A DNA stretch of 31,818 nt from a virus. The stretch covers positions 1 to 31,818 of the IMG/VR virus record IMGVR_UViG_3300048839_000838; one strand, written 5' to 3'. Positions within the stretch are counted from its first letter, which is position 1. Each line of letters begins with the position of its first letter. The translations under genes were made by a program, and so were the position numbers. The notes beneath the pieces were generated by a model. It worked only from the letters and a program-made list of their open reading frames with translations. It ran no database searches and had not been told where the DNA came from. This document shows, piece after piece, positions 22,555 to 28,899 of the stretch.

Positions 22555-23474
22555 AGATGCAGGAGCTGAGTCCCTGGATCGACGCGGTCGCCGCCGCCGA
22601 CCTCACGCCGACGGCCCGGCATGTCGCCTTGACGCTGGTCCGCTGGACCGACGACCGGCTCGAGTGCTTCCCGGCGGTCGCGACGATCTCGCGGCTGACC
22701 GGCCGGAGCCGTCGGGCGGTGCAACTTGGCCTCGCCCAGCTCCGCGCATCGGGTCTGCTCGAGGTTGTGCGGCGGGGTGGAGGTCGGGCGCTCTCGACCC
22801 TGTACCGGCTGAGGCCAGACGCCGGGAAACAGCGCAACGCGTGCGCCGTATCGCAGCCCGAAACAGCGCAAAGTCGAGCCCGAAACAGCGCAAAACCGCG
22901 CACCGGAAACAGCGCAACCAGTGCGCCCGAACCATCCATCCATCTGAACCAATTCAGAGAACCTCCGGAGCGCGTGCGCACGCGACGGGAGTCGGCGCGC
23001 CCGGCGCGATCGGACCGGCCGGAGGGGATCAGCTCGCAGGGGCGATGGATGGATGGCCGGAGCCTGCAGCGACCTCGCACGTCGCCGCCTGCTCCGCCTG
23101 CTGCGTCGTTCCGGCTCTCGGAGGCCGATCGGGCACCGGAGACGAGAAACGCCGCAGAGGCGAACGACGGGCCTCTGGCGGCGCGGTCGGAGCTGAGCCG
23201 CTGCGGCGTCTCCGGGCCGATGCTCGACCGGCTCGTCGGAGCCGGCGTCACGCTCGGCCAGGTGCGCGAGGCATGGGGCTCGATCGCCCGGGACGGGAAG
23301 GTCCGCGACCGCGCGGCCGTGCTCGTCCGCAGGCTCGCGCCGGCCTCGGGCATCCGACTCGACCGGCCCGCCTCGATCGACCCGGCGCTCGCCCGTGCGG
23401 CCCGACTGATCGAGTCGCGCCGGAGGGACCTCGCCCGCTCGCGGTGCGGGGAGCTGGTGGAGGCGGTGGCATGA
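22551..23474 (+). CDS. Replication initiator with N-terminal HTH (lambda O-like)
   Basis: A 307-residue protein. Residues of about 15-90 form a helix-turn-helix domain of the HTH_36 type (LTPTARHVALTLVRWTDD, FPAVATISRLTGRSRRAVQLG, then LRASGLLEVVRRGGGR and LYRL), as in many phage replication initiators. A disordered middle (about 92-210) carries four DNA iterons in its coding sequence, and a C-terminal helical domain (VSGPMLDRLVGAGVTLGQVRE) may bind a helicase or loader. This matches lambda O and relatives, in which the origin lies within the initiator gene. No separate helicase or DnaC-like loader gene is recognised nearby. The stop overlaps the next ATG. Confidence 0.75.
   Translation: MKMQELSPWIDAVAAADLTPTARHVALTLVRWTDDRLECFPAVATISRLTGRSRRAVQLGLAQLRASGLLEVVRRGGGRALSTLYRLRPDAGKQRNACAVSQPETAQSRARNSAKPRTGNSATSAPEPSIHLNQFREPPERVRTRRESARPARSDRPEGISSQGRWMDGRSLQRPRTSPPAPPAASFRLSEADRAPETRNAAEANDGPLAARSELSRCGVSGPMLDRLVGAGVTLGQVREAWGSIARDGKVRDRAAVLVRRLAPASGIRLDRPASIDPALARAARLIESRRRDLARSRCGELVEAVA
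22826..22957. other. Predicted replication origin: four iterons and an AT-richer inverted repeat
   Basis: GAAACAGCGCAA occurs four times in the same direction at 22826-22837, 22860-22871, 22882-22893 and 22906-22917, with start spacings of 34, 22 and 24 bases (near two or three helical turns). Copies two and three share the 18-mer AGCCCGAAACAGCGCAAA. Directly after them comes the most AT-rich stretch of the gene, with a CTGAA/TTCAG inverted repeat (22944-22957). This is the arrangement of lambda ori: iterons in the initiator gene followed by an unwinding region. Confidence 0.75.
22932..23056. repeat. 13-bp inverted repeat around the AT-richer segment
   Basis: CCATCCATCCATC (22932-22944) is the exact reverse complement of GATGGATGGATGG (23044-23056), 99 bases apart. 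The arms are themselves triplicate 4-mers. It flanks the segment after the iterons and could form a large stem-loop or be a pair of binding sites in the origin. Confidence 0.55.
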
Positions 23475-23872
23475 GCCGGCGTGCGAGCACTTGGGAAGAC
23501 GGCCGCTGGTCGTGGGCGCATTGCGGCGCAGAAGTTTGGACCCACGATGCCGTTGATACACGCGAGGAGGCGATCGAGGCTGGGCGTGAGTGGGCAGAAT
23601 CGGCTGGCGTGATGAACTTCGCGGTCGGGCGATGCTCGCGGGTGAAGCCTCGCGTCAGGGCGAACGCGCTCGACTTTGCGATCGAGATGCTCAACGAGGA
23701 TGCCTACCACGAGTGCGGCGAGGCCTCTGAACTGTGGCCGGACCTCTCCGGGGACGACGTCCGGGAACTTGAGGCGGTCGTATCTGACTGGGTTCTCGCG
23801 AGGGCGAGGGCGATCTTCACGGTCGTGGACATCGAGGAGTTGTGGTTGACGCAGGACGGCGGTGGCCCATGA
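23471..23872 (+). CDS. Unknown early protein
   Basis: A 133-residue acidic protein (WSWAHCGAEVWTHDAVDTRE; then ALDFAIEMLNEDAYHECGEA; C-terminus VVDIEELWLT). A helical centre with DFAIEMLNEDAYHECGEASE and a later WVLARARAIF fits a small phage family that I have seen only as hypothetical. The ATG overlaps the initiator stop in GGAGGCGGTGGCATGA, and its own end GGCGGTGGCCCATGA (coding GGGP) is another variant of the repeated gene junction. Confidence 0.7.
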   Translation: MSRRASTWEDGRWSWAHCGAEVWTHDAVDTREEAIEAGREWAESAGVMNFAVGRCSRVKPRVRANALDFAIEMLNEDAYHECGEASELWPDLSGDDVRELEAVVSDWVLARARAIFTVVDIEELWLTQDGGGP

Positions 23873-24105
23873 CCCAGCGCACCGACCCGTCGATGACGCG
23901 CCCGCAGACGTTCCACGATCTCGACCTCTGGCGGCGATCCGACCCGCTCACCGCCGGGGACATCTCGGATGAGGTCGTCGGTCGCGTGGAGGCCGCTCTC
24001 GGTGCCGGCTCCGGCGCGTGGGACATGCTCGATGCGCGCGAGGTGATTGCCGCAGCGTGGAACGAAGTCCGTGCCACGATGCCGGCGGAAGGCGGTGGCG
24101 CGTGA
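23869..24105 (+). CDS. Chimeric short protein sharing its N-terminus with the gene at 25677
   Basis: A 78-residue protein. Its first 24 residues (…RTDPSMTRPQTFHDLDLWRRSDP) are almost those of the 117-residue protein at 25677, and the DNA is about 94% identical over 70 bases. After residue 26 the sequences differ completely: here the rest is an unrelated acidic helical part (DISDEVVGRVEAALGAGSGAW) that ends in AEGGGA. It looks like a gene start joined to a different body by recombination. Function unknown. Confidence 0.65.
   Translation: MTQRTDPSMTRPQTFHDLDLWRRSDPLTAGDISDEVVGRVEAALGAGSGAWDMLDAREVIAAAWNEVRATMPAEGGGA
23878..23947 (+). repeat. Duplicated gene start, copy 1 of 2
   Basis: About 66 of 70 bases match 25686-25755, in the same direction and reading frame. 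The match starts just after the start codon of each gene and stops sharply at the codons for DP. It is a direct repeat suitable for homologous recombination that would delete the 1.8 kb between. Confidence 0.85.
24087..24105 (+). repeat. Gene-junction repeat GGAAGGCGGTGGCGCGTGA, copy A
   Basis: This exact 19-mer encodes the end EGGGA-stop of the upstream gene and provides GGAAGG as ribosome binding site, 9 bases before the GTG of the next gene; TGA and GTG overlap. Exact copies occur at 24641 and 25662 and one-mismatch copies at 24871 and 25342. Confidence 0.9.
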
Positions 24106-24659
24106 GCGATCAGAGAACCGTCGTTGTCGCCGGCATCACGCGCAGCGGGCTGTCGGTGACGATGCAGATGCTCCACGCCGGCGGCTTCCCATGCGTCGGA
24201 TCTCCGCCGGCGTTCGAGGAGTTCCCGGTCGGAAAGATCCCGTGGGGCGATTGCGCCGGGAAAGCCGTGAAGCTGGTCGATGCCCATCTCCAACTTCCGC
24301 AGCCGGGGCGATACCACGTCATCACTCCTCGTCGCCTGCTGCGCACGCAGGCAAAGAGTTGGAACAGGTTTGCCGGCGTGCTGTTCGGCATCCAGCCCGC
24401 CGACGAGGCTCGCATCGTCGAGTCGTTCACCCGCGACTACGCGACGATCGCGGCATGGGCTCGGCGTCAGGAGAGCCGTTGCTACCTGAGCTTCGGGACA
24501 CTCGTAACCCAGCCGCGGGCGGCGGCCGAACACCTTGCGGCATCGCTGGGCGTCGATCTTGACATCGACGCGATGGCCGCTGTCGTGCGCCCCCGCGGGC
24601 CGGGGCTGCATCCGACCCTGCTCGAGCTCGAGATGGCCGAGGAAGGCGGTGGCGCGTGA
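24102..24659 (+). CDS. Sulfotransferase-like P-loop protein
   Basis: A 185-residue protein starting VVVAGITRSGLSVTMQMLHA near residue 7, which fits the G-x-x-R-S-G-x-S/T phosphosulfate-binding loop of sulfotransferase-like P-loop proteins. It also has the relatives' GKAVKLVDAHLQLPQPGRYH and VITPRRLLRTQAKS segments (the second corresponds to the usual 'R.l.e...S' region). The family normally uses PAPS to sulfate glycans or small molecules, but many bacterial members are uncharacterised and could be kinases. At 185 residues it is short, lacking part of the usual C-terminus, and it ends in EEGGGA at junction copy B. A cargo gene that modifies a host or phage surface is plausible; that is inference. 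Confidence 0.65.
   Translation: MSDQRTVVVAGITRSGLSVTMQMLHAGGFPCVGSPPAFEEFPVGKIPWGDCAGKAVKLVDAHLQLPQPGRYHVITPRRLLRTQAKSWNRFAGVLFGIQPADEARIVESFTRDYATIAAWARRQESRCYLSFGTLVTQPRAAAEHLAASLGVDLDIDAMAAVVRPRGPGLHPTLLELEMAEEGGGA
24641..24659 (+). repeat. Gene-junction repeat, copy B (exact)
   Basis: Exact GGAAGGCGGTGGCGCGTGA. It ends the sulfotransferase-like gene with EGGGA-stop and gives the RBS and GTG of the repeat-protein gene. Confidence 0.9.
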
Positions 24660-25360
24660 GCGAGGTCATCACCTACTTCGGCGAGGACGATGGCGACTCG
24701 ATCGCCGTCGATTGGTTTCCTGATCCCGTCGATCCAGGTGTGGTCATTTCTGTGCTGGAGAACTTCGGCCAGACACGACCAACCGAGGTGATGGTTTGCG
24801 CCACCGTTCGACTCTCGTCTGCCGCTGCTCTCCGGATCGCGGCCGAGATCATCGAGCGACTCGGGCCGGCGGAAGGCGGTGGCGCGTGCGTCCTCAACGA
24901 CCTGACGGTGGTCGGCCTGATCGAGAAGGCCGAACTTGCTGGGGCCGGCGAGCAAGTGCGCGCCGCCATCCGCGCGTGGTATATCGAGCATCCGGCCGCG
25001 ACGGTGGCCGAGGCGGCACGCGCAATGCCGAATGATGTGGGGTGGATCGCCTACTTTTCCTCTGATCTGACGGCTGAACAGCGCTTCGCGCTCGCGATGG
25101 AGACTGCGCCGGAGTGGCGCGGTTTGGTCGCCCGCGACGCTCACGACCTGACGGCAGAGCAGCGGGTGGCGCTCGCTCGCGAGAGCTCGCCTGGATGGCG
25201 TGGCATGGTCGCGTACAAGGCTCCGGGTCTGACAGCGCATGAGCGGTTCATGCTTGCTCACGAGAGCACGCCGGAGTGGCGAGGGTTGGTCGCCGAATGG
25301 GCACTCGACCTGTCCGACGAGGAGCGCGCAAGCCTGATGGCGGAAGGCGGTGCCGCGTGA
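24656..25360 (+). CDS. Fused gene with three 27-residue tandem repeats, unknown function
   Basis: A 234-residue protein in two parts. Residues 1-77 (MSEVITYFGEDDGDSIAVDW to AEGGGA) have the size and ending of a separate gene, because they finish with junction copy C. There the expected TGA is TGC (Cys78), so translation continues into a second part (VLNDLTVVGLIEKAELAGAG). Residues of about 137-217 are three tandem 27-residue repeats of the form DLTAEQRxALAxESxPxWRG plus LVA, with a partial fourth. The last residues are AEGGAA at junction copy D. The repeats are predicted helical pairs and could be an interaction solenoid. I recognise no family. Confidence 0.7.
   Translation: MSEVITYFGEDDGDSIAVDWFPDPVDPGVVISVLENFGQTRPTEVMVCATVRLSSAAALRIAAEIIERLGPAEGGGACVLNDLTVVGLIEKAELAGAGEQVRAAIRAWYIEHPAATVAEAARAMPNDVGWIAYFSSDLTAEQRFALAMETAPEWRGLVARDAHDLTAEQRVALARESSPGWRGMVAYKAPGLTAHERFMLAHESTPEWRGLVAEWALDLSDEERASLMAEGGAA
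24871..24889 (+). repeat. Gene-junction repeat, copy C, stop lost
   Basis: GGAAGGCGGTGGCGCGTGC differs from the exact copies only in the last base (TGA to TGC), which removes the stop codon. The frame then continues as one fused gene. The overlapping GTG remains but opens only a short, noise-like frame. Confidence 0.88.
25064..25330 (+). repeat. 81-bp tandem repeat, three copies and a partial fourth
   Basis: Units at 25064-25144, 25145-25225, 25226-25306 and a partial copy from 25307. The period is exactly 81 bases, so frame is kept. The DNA has diverged more than the protein: L-T-x-E-Q-R, L-A-x-E and W-R-G-x-V-A are kept, which points to selection on the protein. Confidence 0.88.
25342..25360 (+). 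repeat. Gene-junction repeat, copy D (one mismatch)
   Basis: GGAAGGCGGTGCCGCGTGA. It encodes EGGAA-stop for the repeat protein and provides RBS and GTG for the gene at 25357. Confidence 0.88.
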
Positions 25361-25680
25361 AGCGATGGTTACGCTGCCGGAAGGCTCGATCCGTCAGGAA
25401 GGAGCGACAGCGCCTCGGCCGCTGTGTCGTCCGTTCCGACGCCGAGAACAACGAGGGGCTCCTCCGCCGCGCGATCATGGACACTGGGTTCGTTACCCGG
25501 ATCGACGTTGTGACCGGGATCCGCGGATACGTCCAGGTCGATTTGCACGACGGCTGGTACACACTCGTCGGTTGGACACGCGGAGGTAGTTTCCGTTCGA
25601 CAGCCGAGCAACTCCGGGAGGCGATGCGCCGCGTCGTCGCATACCGGAAGCGGCAGATCCGGGAAGGCGGTGGCGCGTGA
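25357..25680 (+). CDS. Small basic protein, unknown function
   Basis: A 107-residue protein with a very basic start (KRWLRCRKARSVRKERQRLG) and a small beta-rich domain (VTRIDVVTGIRGYVQVDLHD, WYTLVGWTRGGSF) followed by a helix (RSTAEQLREAMRRVVAYRKR). It ends in REGGGA at junction copy E. The strand-strand-helix part looks like a compact fold, and the basic start might bind DNA or RNA. Family not recognised. Confidence 0.65.
   Translation: MKRWLRCRKARSVRKERQRLGRCVVRSDAENNEGLLRRAIMDTGFVTRIDVVTGIRGYVQVDLHDGWYTLVGWTRGGSFRSTAEQLREAMRRVVAYRKRQIREGGGA
25662..25680 (+). repeat. Gene-junction repeat, copy E (exact)
   Basis: Exact GGAAGGCGGTGGCGCGTGA, the last copy of the series. It joins the small basic gene to the winged-helix gene at 25677. 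Confidence 0.9.
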
Positions 25681-26030
25681 ATCCCCGCACCGATCCCTCG
25701 ATGACGCGCCCGCAGACCTTCCACGACCTCGACCTCTGGCGGCGATCCGACCCGCCGACGAGCCGGGCGGCGGGACGGGAGATCCGCGGGAAGCTCGCGC
25801 ACCTGCACCGCGTCGCGCTCGACCTGGTCGAGCGATTCCCGGGACGCACCGGCCAGGAGCTCTCCGCGCTCGCGGAGATCGGCGACCCGCGCACGATCAA
25901 CCGTCGCCTCGGCGAGCTCGAGAAGTTCGGCCGCCTGGTGCGCGGTGAGCCGCGCGCGTGCGAGATCACCGGGCGCGCCGCGGCGACGTGGTGGACGACC
26001 AGCAGCAGCAACGGAAGGAGCTCGCGATGA
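25677..26030 (+). CDS. Winged-helix DNA-binding protein
   Basis: A 117-residue protein. After the N-terminal segment shared with the gene at 23869 comes a helix-turn-helix with wing: VALDLVERFPGRTGQELSAL, EIGDPRTINRRLGELEKFG and RLVRGEPRACEITGRAA. This fits the wHTH of small phage regulators in which the 'T-I-N-R-R-L-x-E-L' helix reads DNA. It starts at the GTG of junction copy E. It is a candidate excisionase or regulator. The copy here appears complete, while the one at 23869 has lost the wHTH. Confidence 0.75.
   Translation: MNPRTDPSMTRPQTFHDLDLWRRSDPPTSRAAGREIRGKLAHLHRVALDLVERFPGRTGQELSALAEIGDPRTINRRLGELEKFGRLVRGEPRACEITGRAAATWWTTSSSNGRSSR
25686..25755 (+). repeat. Duplicated gene start, copy 2 of 2
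   Basis: Partner of 23878-23947 (about four mismatches in 70). This copy belongs to the longer gene with a full winged-helix domain, so it is likely the source copy. Confidence 0.85.
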
Positions 26031-27148
26031 CGAGGATTCACTGGCCCATGGCGATCGGACGAACGACCGTGCACGACGTCGCACGCGCGCAGATCACGCG
26101 GTTGCCCGACTTCCCGCGCGACGCGGTCGAGCCCGAGGCGATCGAGGCGTGGGAAGAGACGTTCGGCACCATGGCGGAGCAGATGCGATCGGACGTCGGT
26201 GAGGAGGCCGAGCAGGCGGAGCGGCGGCGCATCATGCAGCGCGACCGTTCAGCGATCGTCCAGGCGGCGGAGGCGCTCGTCACGCGGCCCCGAGACGCGG
26301 CTGCGTGGTCCACGGCCGCGAACATGCTCCGAGGCGTCGCCAAGATCGAGCCGCCCGAGAGCGAGCTGCCCCCGATGCCGATCACGCTCGAAGAGGCGGA
26401 CCTCGTCCGCTGGGCCGGGAGGTTCCACGGGCGGCTGCGCGCCGGTGGCCGGTGCCTCGCCGACCTCGATGAGTGGCTGCGCGTCGAGGCCGGAAACCTT
26501 CGCCGATGGGCGGCCCTCCTGACCGCGAGGCCGGTGCGATTCGATTCGCAGGCCGGATTCCTGGCCGGATCGGTGAAGACCTCGAGTCCCCAGTGCGTCG
26601 CTCAGGCGGCGAGCCGACTGCTGGGCGCGTACGGACTCGTCGTCGAGCTGTTGATGCGGCGTCTGTGCGGGGACGAGAGCGGCCGACCGATGACGAAACT
26701 GTCCAGGCACCTCGCTATTGCCTCGATCGGCGACGGTGAACGCGCGGTGCTGCGCCGGCTTTACGACAGGCGGGACGCAGAGATGGCGCTTCCGGTGAGC
26801 GTCAGCGGAGCGGATCGCGTGCACGCCCTGCGCCTCGGCAGGGCTGGCTTCGCGAAGGAGTGCGACGCCGGATGGAAGATCACGGGGGAGGGCAGGCGCT
26901 TCCTCGAGGAGTCCGAAGTCGAGCCCGTCCGGATCGTCGAAAGTGATGTCGCGGTTCTGCGGCTCATCATTGGGCAGGGCCACGGCAGACCGGCGAGCTG
27001 GTGCTGGGTGAGCCCGGAGATCGCTGAACACGTCCTGAGGCTCGTCGACGCCGGGTACGCGGAACGCGGGGCGTACGGCGCGCGCGCCACCAGCGCCGGC
27101 ATCGCGTTCATCACGCGGCTTGATGCCGAGGAATGGGGTGGGTCGTGA
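26027..27148 (+). CDS. 373-residue early protein with possible C-terminal wHTH pair, unknown
   Basis: The ATG at 26027 has a very good RBS (GGAAGGAG ending 7 bases before) and overlaps the previous stop. The N-terminal 110 residues are helical and acidic. A middle part (DLVRWAGRFHGRLRAGGRCL) follows. The C-terminal third has two similar helical units with winged-helix spacing (HLAIASIGDGERAVLRRLYD … HALRLGRAGFAKE, and VAVLRLIIGQGHGRPAS … VDAGYAERGAYGARAT), each with a 'L..aGy/f' element seen in MarR-like wings. I cannot name a family. The gene lies among replication and recombination genes. Confidence 0.65.
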   Translation: MTRIHWPMAIGRTTVHDVARAQITRLPDFPRDAVEPEAIEAWEETFGTMAEQMRSDVGEEAEQAERRRIMQRDRSAIVQAAEALVTRPRDAAAWSTAANMLRGVAKIEPPESELPPMPITLEEADLVRWAGRFHGRLRAGGRCLADLDEWLRVEAGNLRRWAALLTARPVRFDSQAGFLAGSVKTSSPQCVAQAASRLLGAYGLVVELLMRRLCGDESGRPMTKLSRHLAIASIGDGERAVLRRLYDRRDAEMALPVSVSGADRVHALRLGRAGFAKECDAGWKITGEGRRFLEESEVEPVRIVESDVAVLRLIIGQGHGRPASWCWVSPEIAEHVLRLVDAGYAERGAYGARATSAGIAFITRLDAEEWGGS

Positions 27149-27300
27149 TCCCGCCGCAGCAAGTGCAGGAGTTGGCCGACCTCCTCCGCGTGGCCCTCTT
27201 CCTGGGCATCGCCATCGGATTCGCGTTCATCGGGTACTGGATCGGTGGGCTCGGATGCGTGATCTGGTCGGCGTGGCGCGGACGGAGGGCCGGGCGATGA
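27145..27300 (+). CDS. 51-residue membrane protein
   Basis: Too short for usual ORF cut-offs but coupled on both sides: the GTG overlaps the previous stop (GTGA, 27145-27148) and the TGA overlaps the next ATG (ATGA, 27297-27300). The translation begins VIPPQQVQELADLLRVALFL and has a hydrophobic run through GIAIGFAFIGYWIGGLGC, then a basic end (WRGRRAGR). It predicts one long or two short membrane helices. Function unknown. Confidence 0.65.
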   Translation: MIPPQQVQELADLLRVALFLGIAIGFAFIGYWIGGLGCVIWSAWRGRRAGR

Positions 27301-27749
27301 TCGAGACCCAATCGACCCAGACGCCGTCGATCCCGCGCACGCAGATCGAGGCTCCGTTCGATGCGGAGCGGGTGATCGTCGAGAAGTGGCTCGACGGCGT
27401 CGACGCCTACGCCAAGGCGCGCACGCGCGCCGACGGAGAGCCGCTGATCTGGGATGAGGTCATCGCCGGCGAGATGCGACGGCTGCAGGTGGAGAACCGC
27501 AAGATCAATCGCGAGCTGCGCGACGCGACGAGACGAGTCGAGATCCTCGAGCACTGCTGGCAGCAGGCGCTGCGTGTGGAGGAGCGCCTCGGTCGCGAGC
27601 GGGCTGCCCGCGCCATGATGCGCGAGCACGCCGAGCAGATCGTCGCTGAGCTGCGTGAGCACGGGGATGCCGACAAAGTCGGCCGAGCCAGCCGTGGGCG
27701 GATCATGCAGCTCCTCGACAAGATCATCGACTGCGTGGCCCTGCCGTGA
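27297..27749 (+). CDS. Coiled-coil early protein
   Basis: A 150-residue protein. From about residue 55 it is a long charged helix (MRRLQVENRKINRELRDATR, then VEERLGRERAARAMMREHAE), strongly coiled-coil. The N-terminal 50 residues are polar. It overlaps both neighbours. Likely a dimer; role unknown. Confidence 0.7.
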   Translation: MIETQSTQTPSIPRTQIEAPFDAERVIVEKWLDGVDAYAKARTRADGEPLIWDEVIAGEMRRLQVENRKINRELRDATRRVEILEHCWQQALRVEERLGRERAARAMMREHAEQIVAELREHGDADKVGRASRGRIMQLLDKIIDCVALP

Positions 27750-28105
27750 TCCCCGCGCTCACCATCGAGGAGTGGCGCACCGACGCCGGCGTGCTCGTCG
27801 GCTGGCGCCTGCTGCTCGGCGCCGGCGACGTCTACCTCGTCTTCGACGACCAGAAGCAGATGCCCGGCGTGCGCCTCGGGGAGAGCTTCAAGGACGCTGC
27901 GCGGGCTCTGCGGTCCCGCGAAGTCTTCGTCGGCGGCGATACCCGGTCGCTGCTCGAGGAGCTCCGGGCGACCCAGGCCGAACGCGACGAGCTGCGGATG
28001 CGCGTGCGGGCGGGGCAGGCGGCGGCGTCGAACCCGACTTGTGGACCCCAGATCTCTGACGCGCTGGCGGCGCCGGCTCCGGCCGGCGCCGCCGGCGGAA
28101 CCTGA
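27746..28105 (+). CDS. Unknown early protein
   Basis: A 119-residue protein starting at the GTG that overlaps the previous stop. The first half is beta-rich (TIEEWRTDAGVLVGWRLLLG, DVYLVFDDQKQMPG), then a helix (DTRSLLEELRATQAERDEL) and an Ala/Pro-rich end. Family not recognised. Confidence 0.6.
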   Translation: MIPALTIEEWRTDAGVLVGWRLLLGAGDVYLVFDDQKQMPGVRLGESFKDAARALRSREVFVGGDTRSLLEELRATQAERDELRMRVRAGQAAASNPTCGPQISDALAAPAPAGAAGGT

Positions 28106-28117
28106 TGGAGCGTTGAC

Positions 28118-28879
28118 ATGGTGGAACTTGGACCGACAGAGCCCCCGATCGTGCTGCTGATGCGCGATCGTCGCGGCGGGCGATGGACGACGACCGACAA
28201 GCGGGGGAAGGAACGCCCGCGCCTCGCCTGGTGGATGACCGTCGCGGAGTTCTTCGACGTCCGGGCCGTCGAAGCGGCCTGCGTCGCCATGACCGCGCCC
28301 GGCGGCGAGGTGGTCGGGTACGAGTCAACGGTCGATCTGCGGAGCGCCTCGCACCACCTCGTCGGTCGCGCGACCTCGAGCTGCACGCGCGACGAGGTCG
28401 TCGGGTGGGACAAGAAGGCCGGGAAGCCGGTCACACGAGAGCGCGAGCCCGACTGCAATCTCCGCGGGATGGCTGGGAGCCGGGCAGCCGCTCGGGCCTG
28501 TGCGCTTGCGTGGGGCTGGCTCCCGGCGGCCTGCGGACTCGACACCGGGGACGACGCGGAGGAGGCCGATCGTCGCCGCGGTGGACAGCAGCCGGCCCGG
28601 CCACGCGACAACGCGATCCCGCGCCCGTCGCCGGTCGATGCGATCGTCGAGATCACCGGATTCGACCGGGCCAAGCGGCTGCTGCACGTCTACGGCAAGT
28701 CGCAGCCGGTCGCCGTCGCGCCGGGCGACGCCCTGGCCGACACGATCGAGGCCGTGATGCCGGGCCGGCTCAAGATCCGCATCGAGGACGTGCGCGGGGT
28801 CGCGACGGTGGTCCGGGCGCGACCGACCGTCGTCGAAGACGGCGCGGGAATGACGGGCGGAGACGCGAACCGGCCGTAG
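28118..28879 (+). CDS. Possible single-strand annealing-type recombination protein
   Basis: A 253-residue protein. The middle part, with CTRDEVVGW about 35 residues before CNLRGMAGSRAAARACALAW and GLDTGDDAEEA, has the layout of a group of phage proteins in which a 'DNAVRSMAQTRA-S-KAL' helix precedes an 'AGY..TPAEE' segment, sometimes compared with ERF-type annealing proteins. The C-terminal domain (VDAIVEITGFDRAKRLLHVY) is alpha/beta and unidentified. The ATG lies after GATGGAGCGTTGAC. Position among the replication genes fits, but the family call is weak. Confidence 0.45.
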   Translation: MVELGPTEPPIVLLMRDRRGGRWTTTDKRGKERPRLAWWMTVAEFFDVRAVEAACVAMTAPGGEVVGYESTVDLRSASHHLVGRATSSCTRDEVVGWDKKAGKPVTREREPDCNLRGMAGSRAAARACALAWGWLPAACGLDTGDDAEEADRRRGGQQPARPRDNAIPRPSPVDAIVEITGFDRAKRLLHVYGKSQPVAVAPGDALADTIEAVMPGRLKIRIEDVRGVATVVRARPTVVEDGAGMTGGDANRP

Positions 28880-28899
28880 GGCCGAGAGGAGGCGCAGGG

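Noticed and set aside
24796-25035. Separate gene from the GTG left in junction copy C
   Set aside because: The frame opened by that GTG is Arg/Gly-rich noise and short, while the fused frame has clear protein character.
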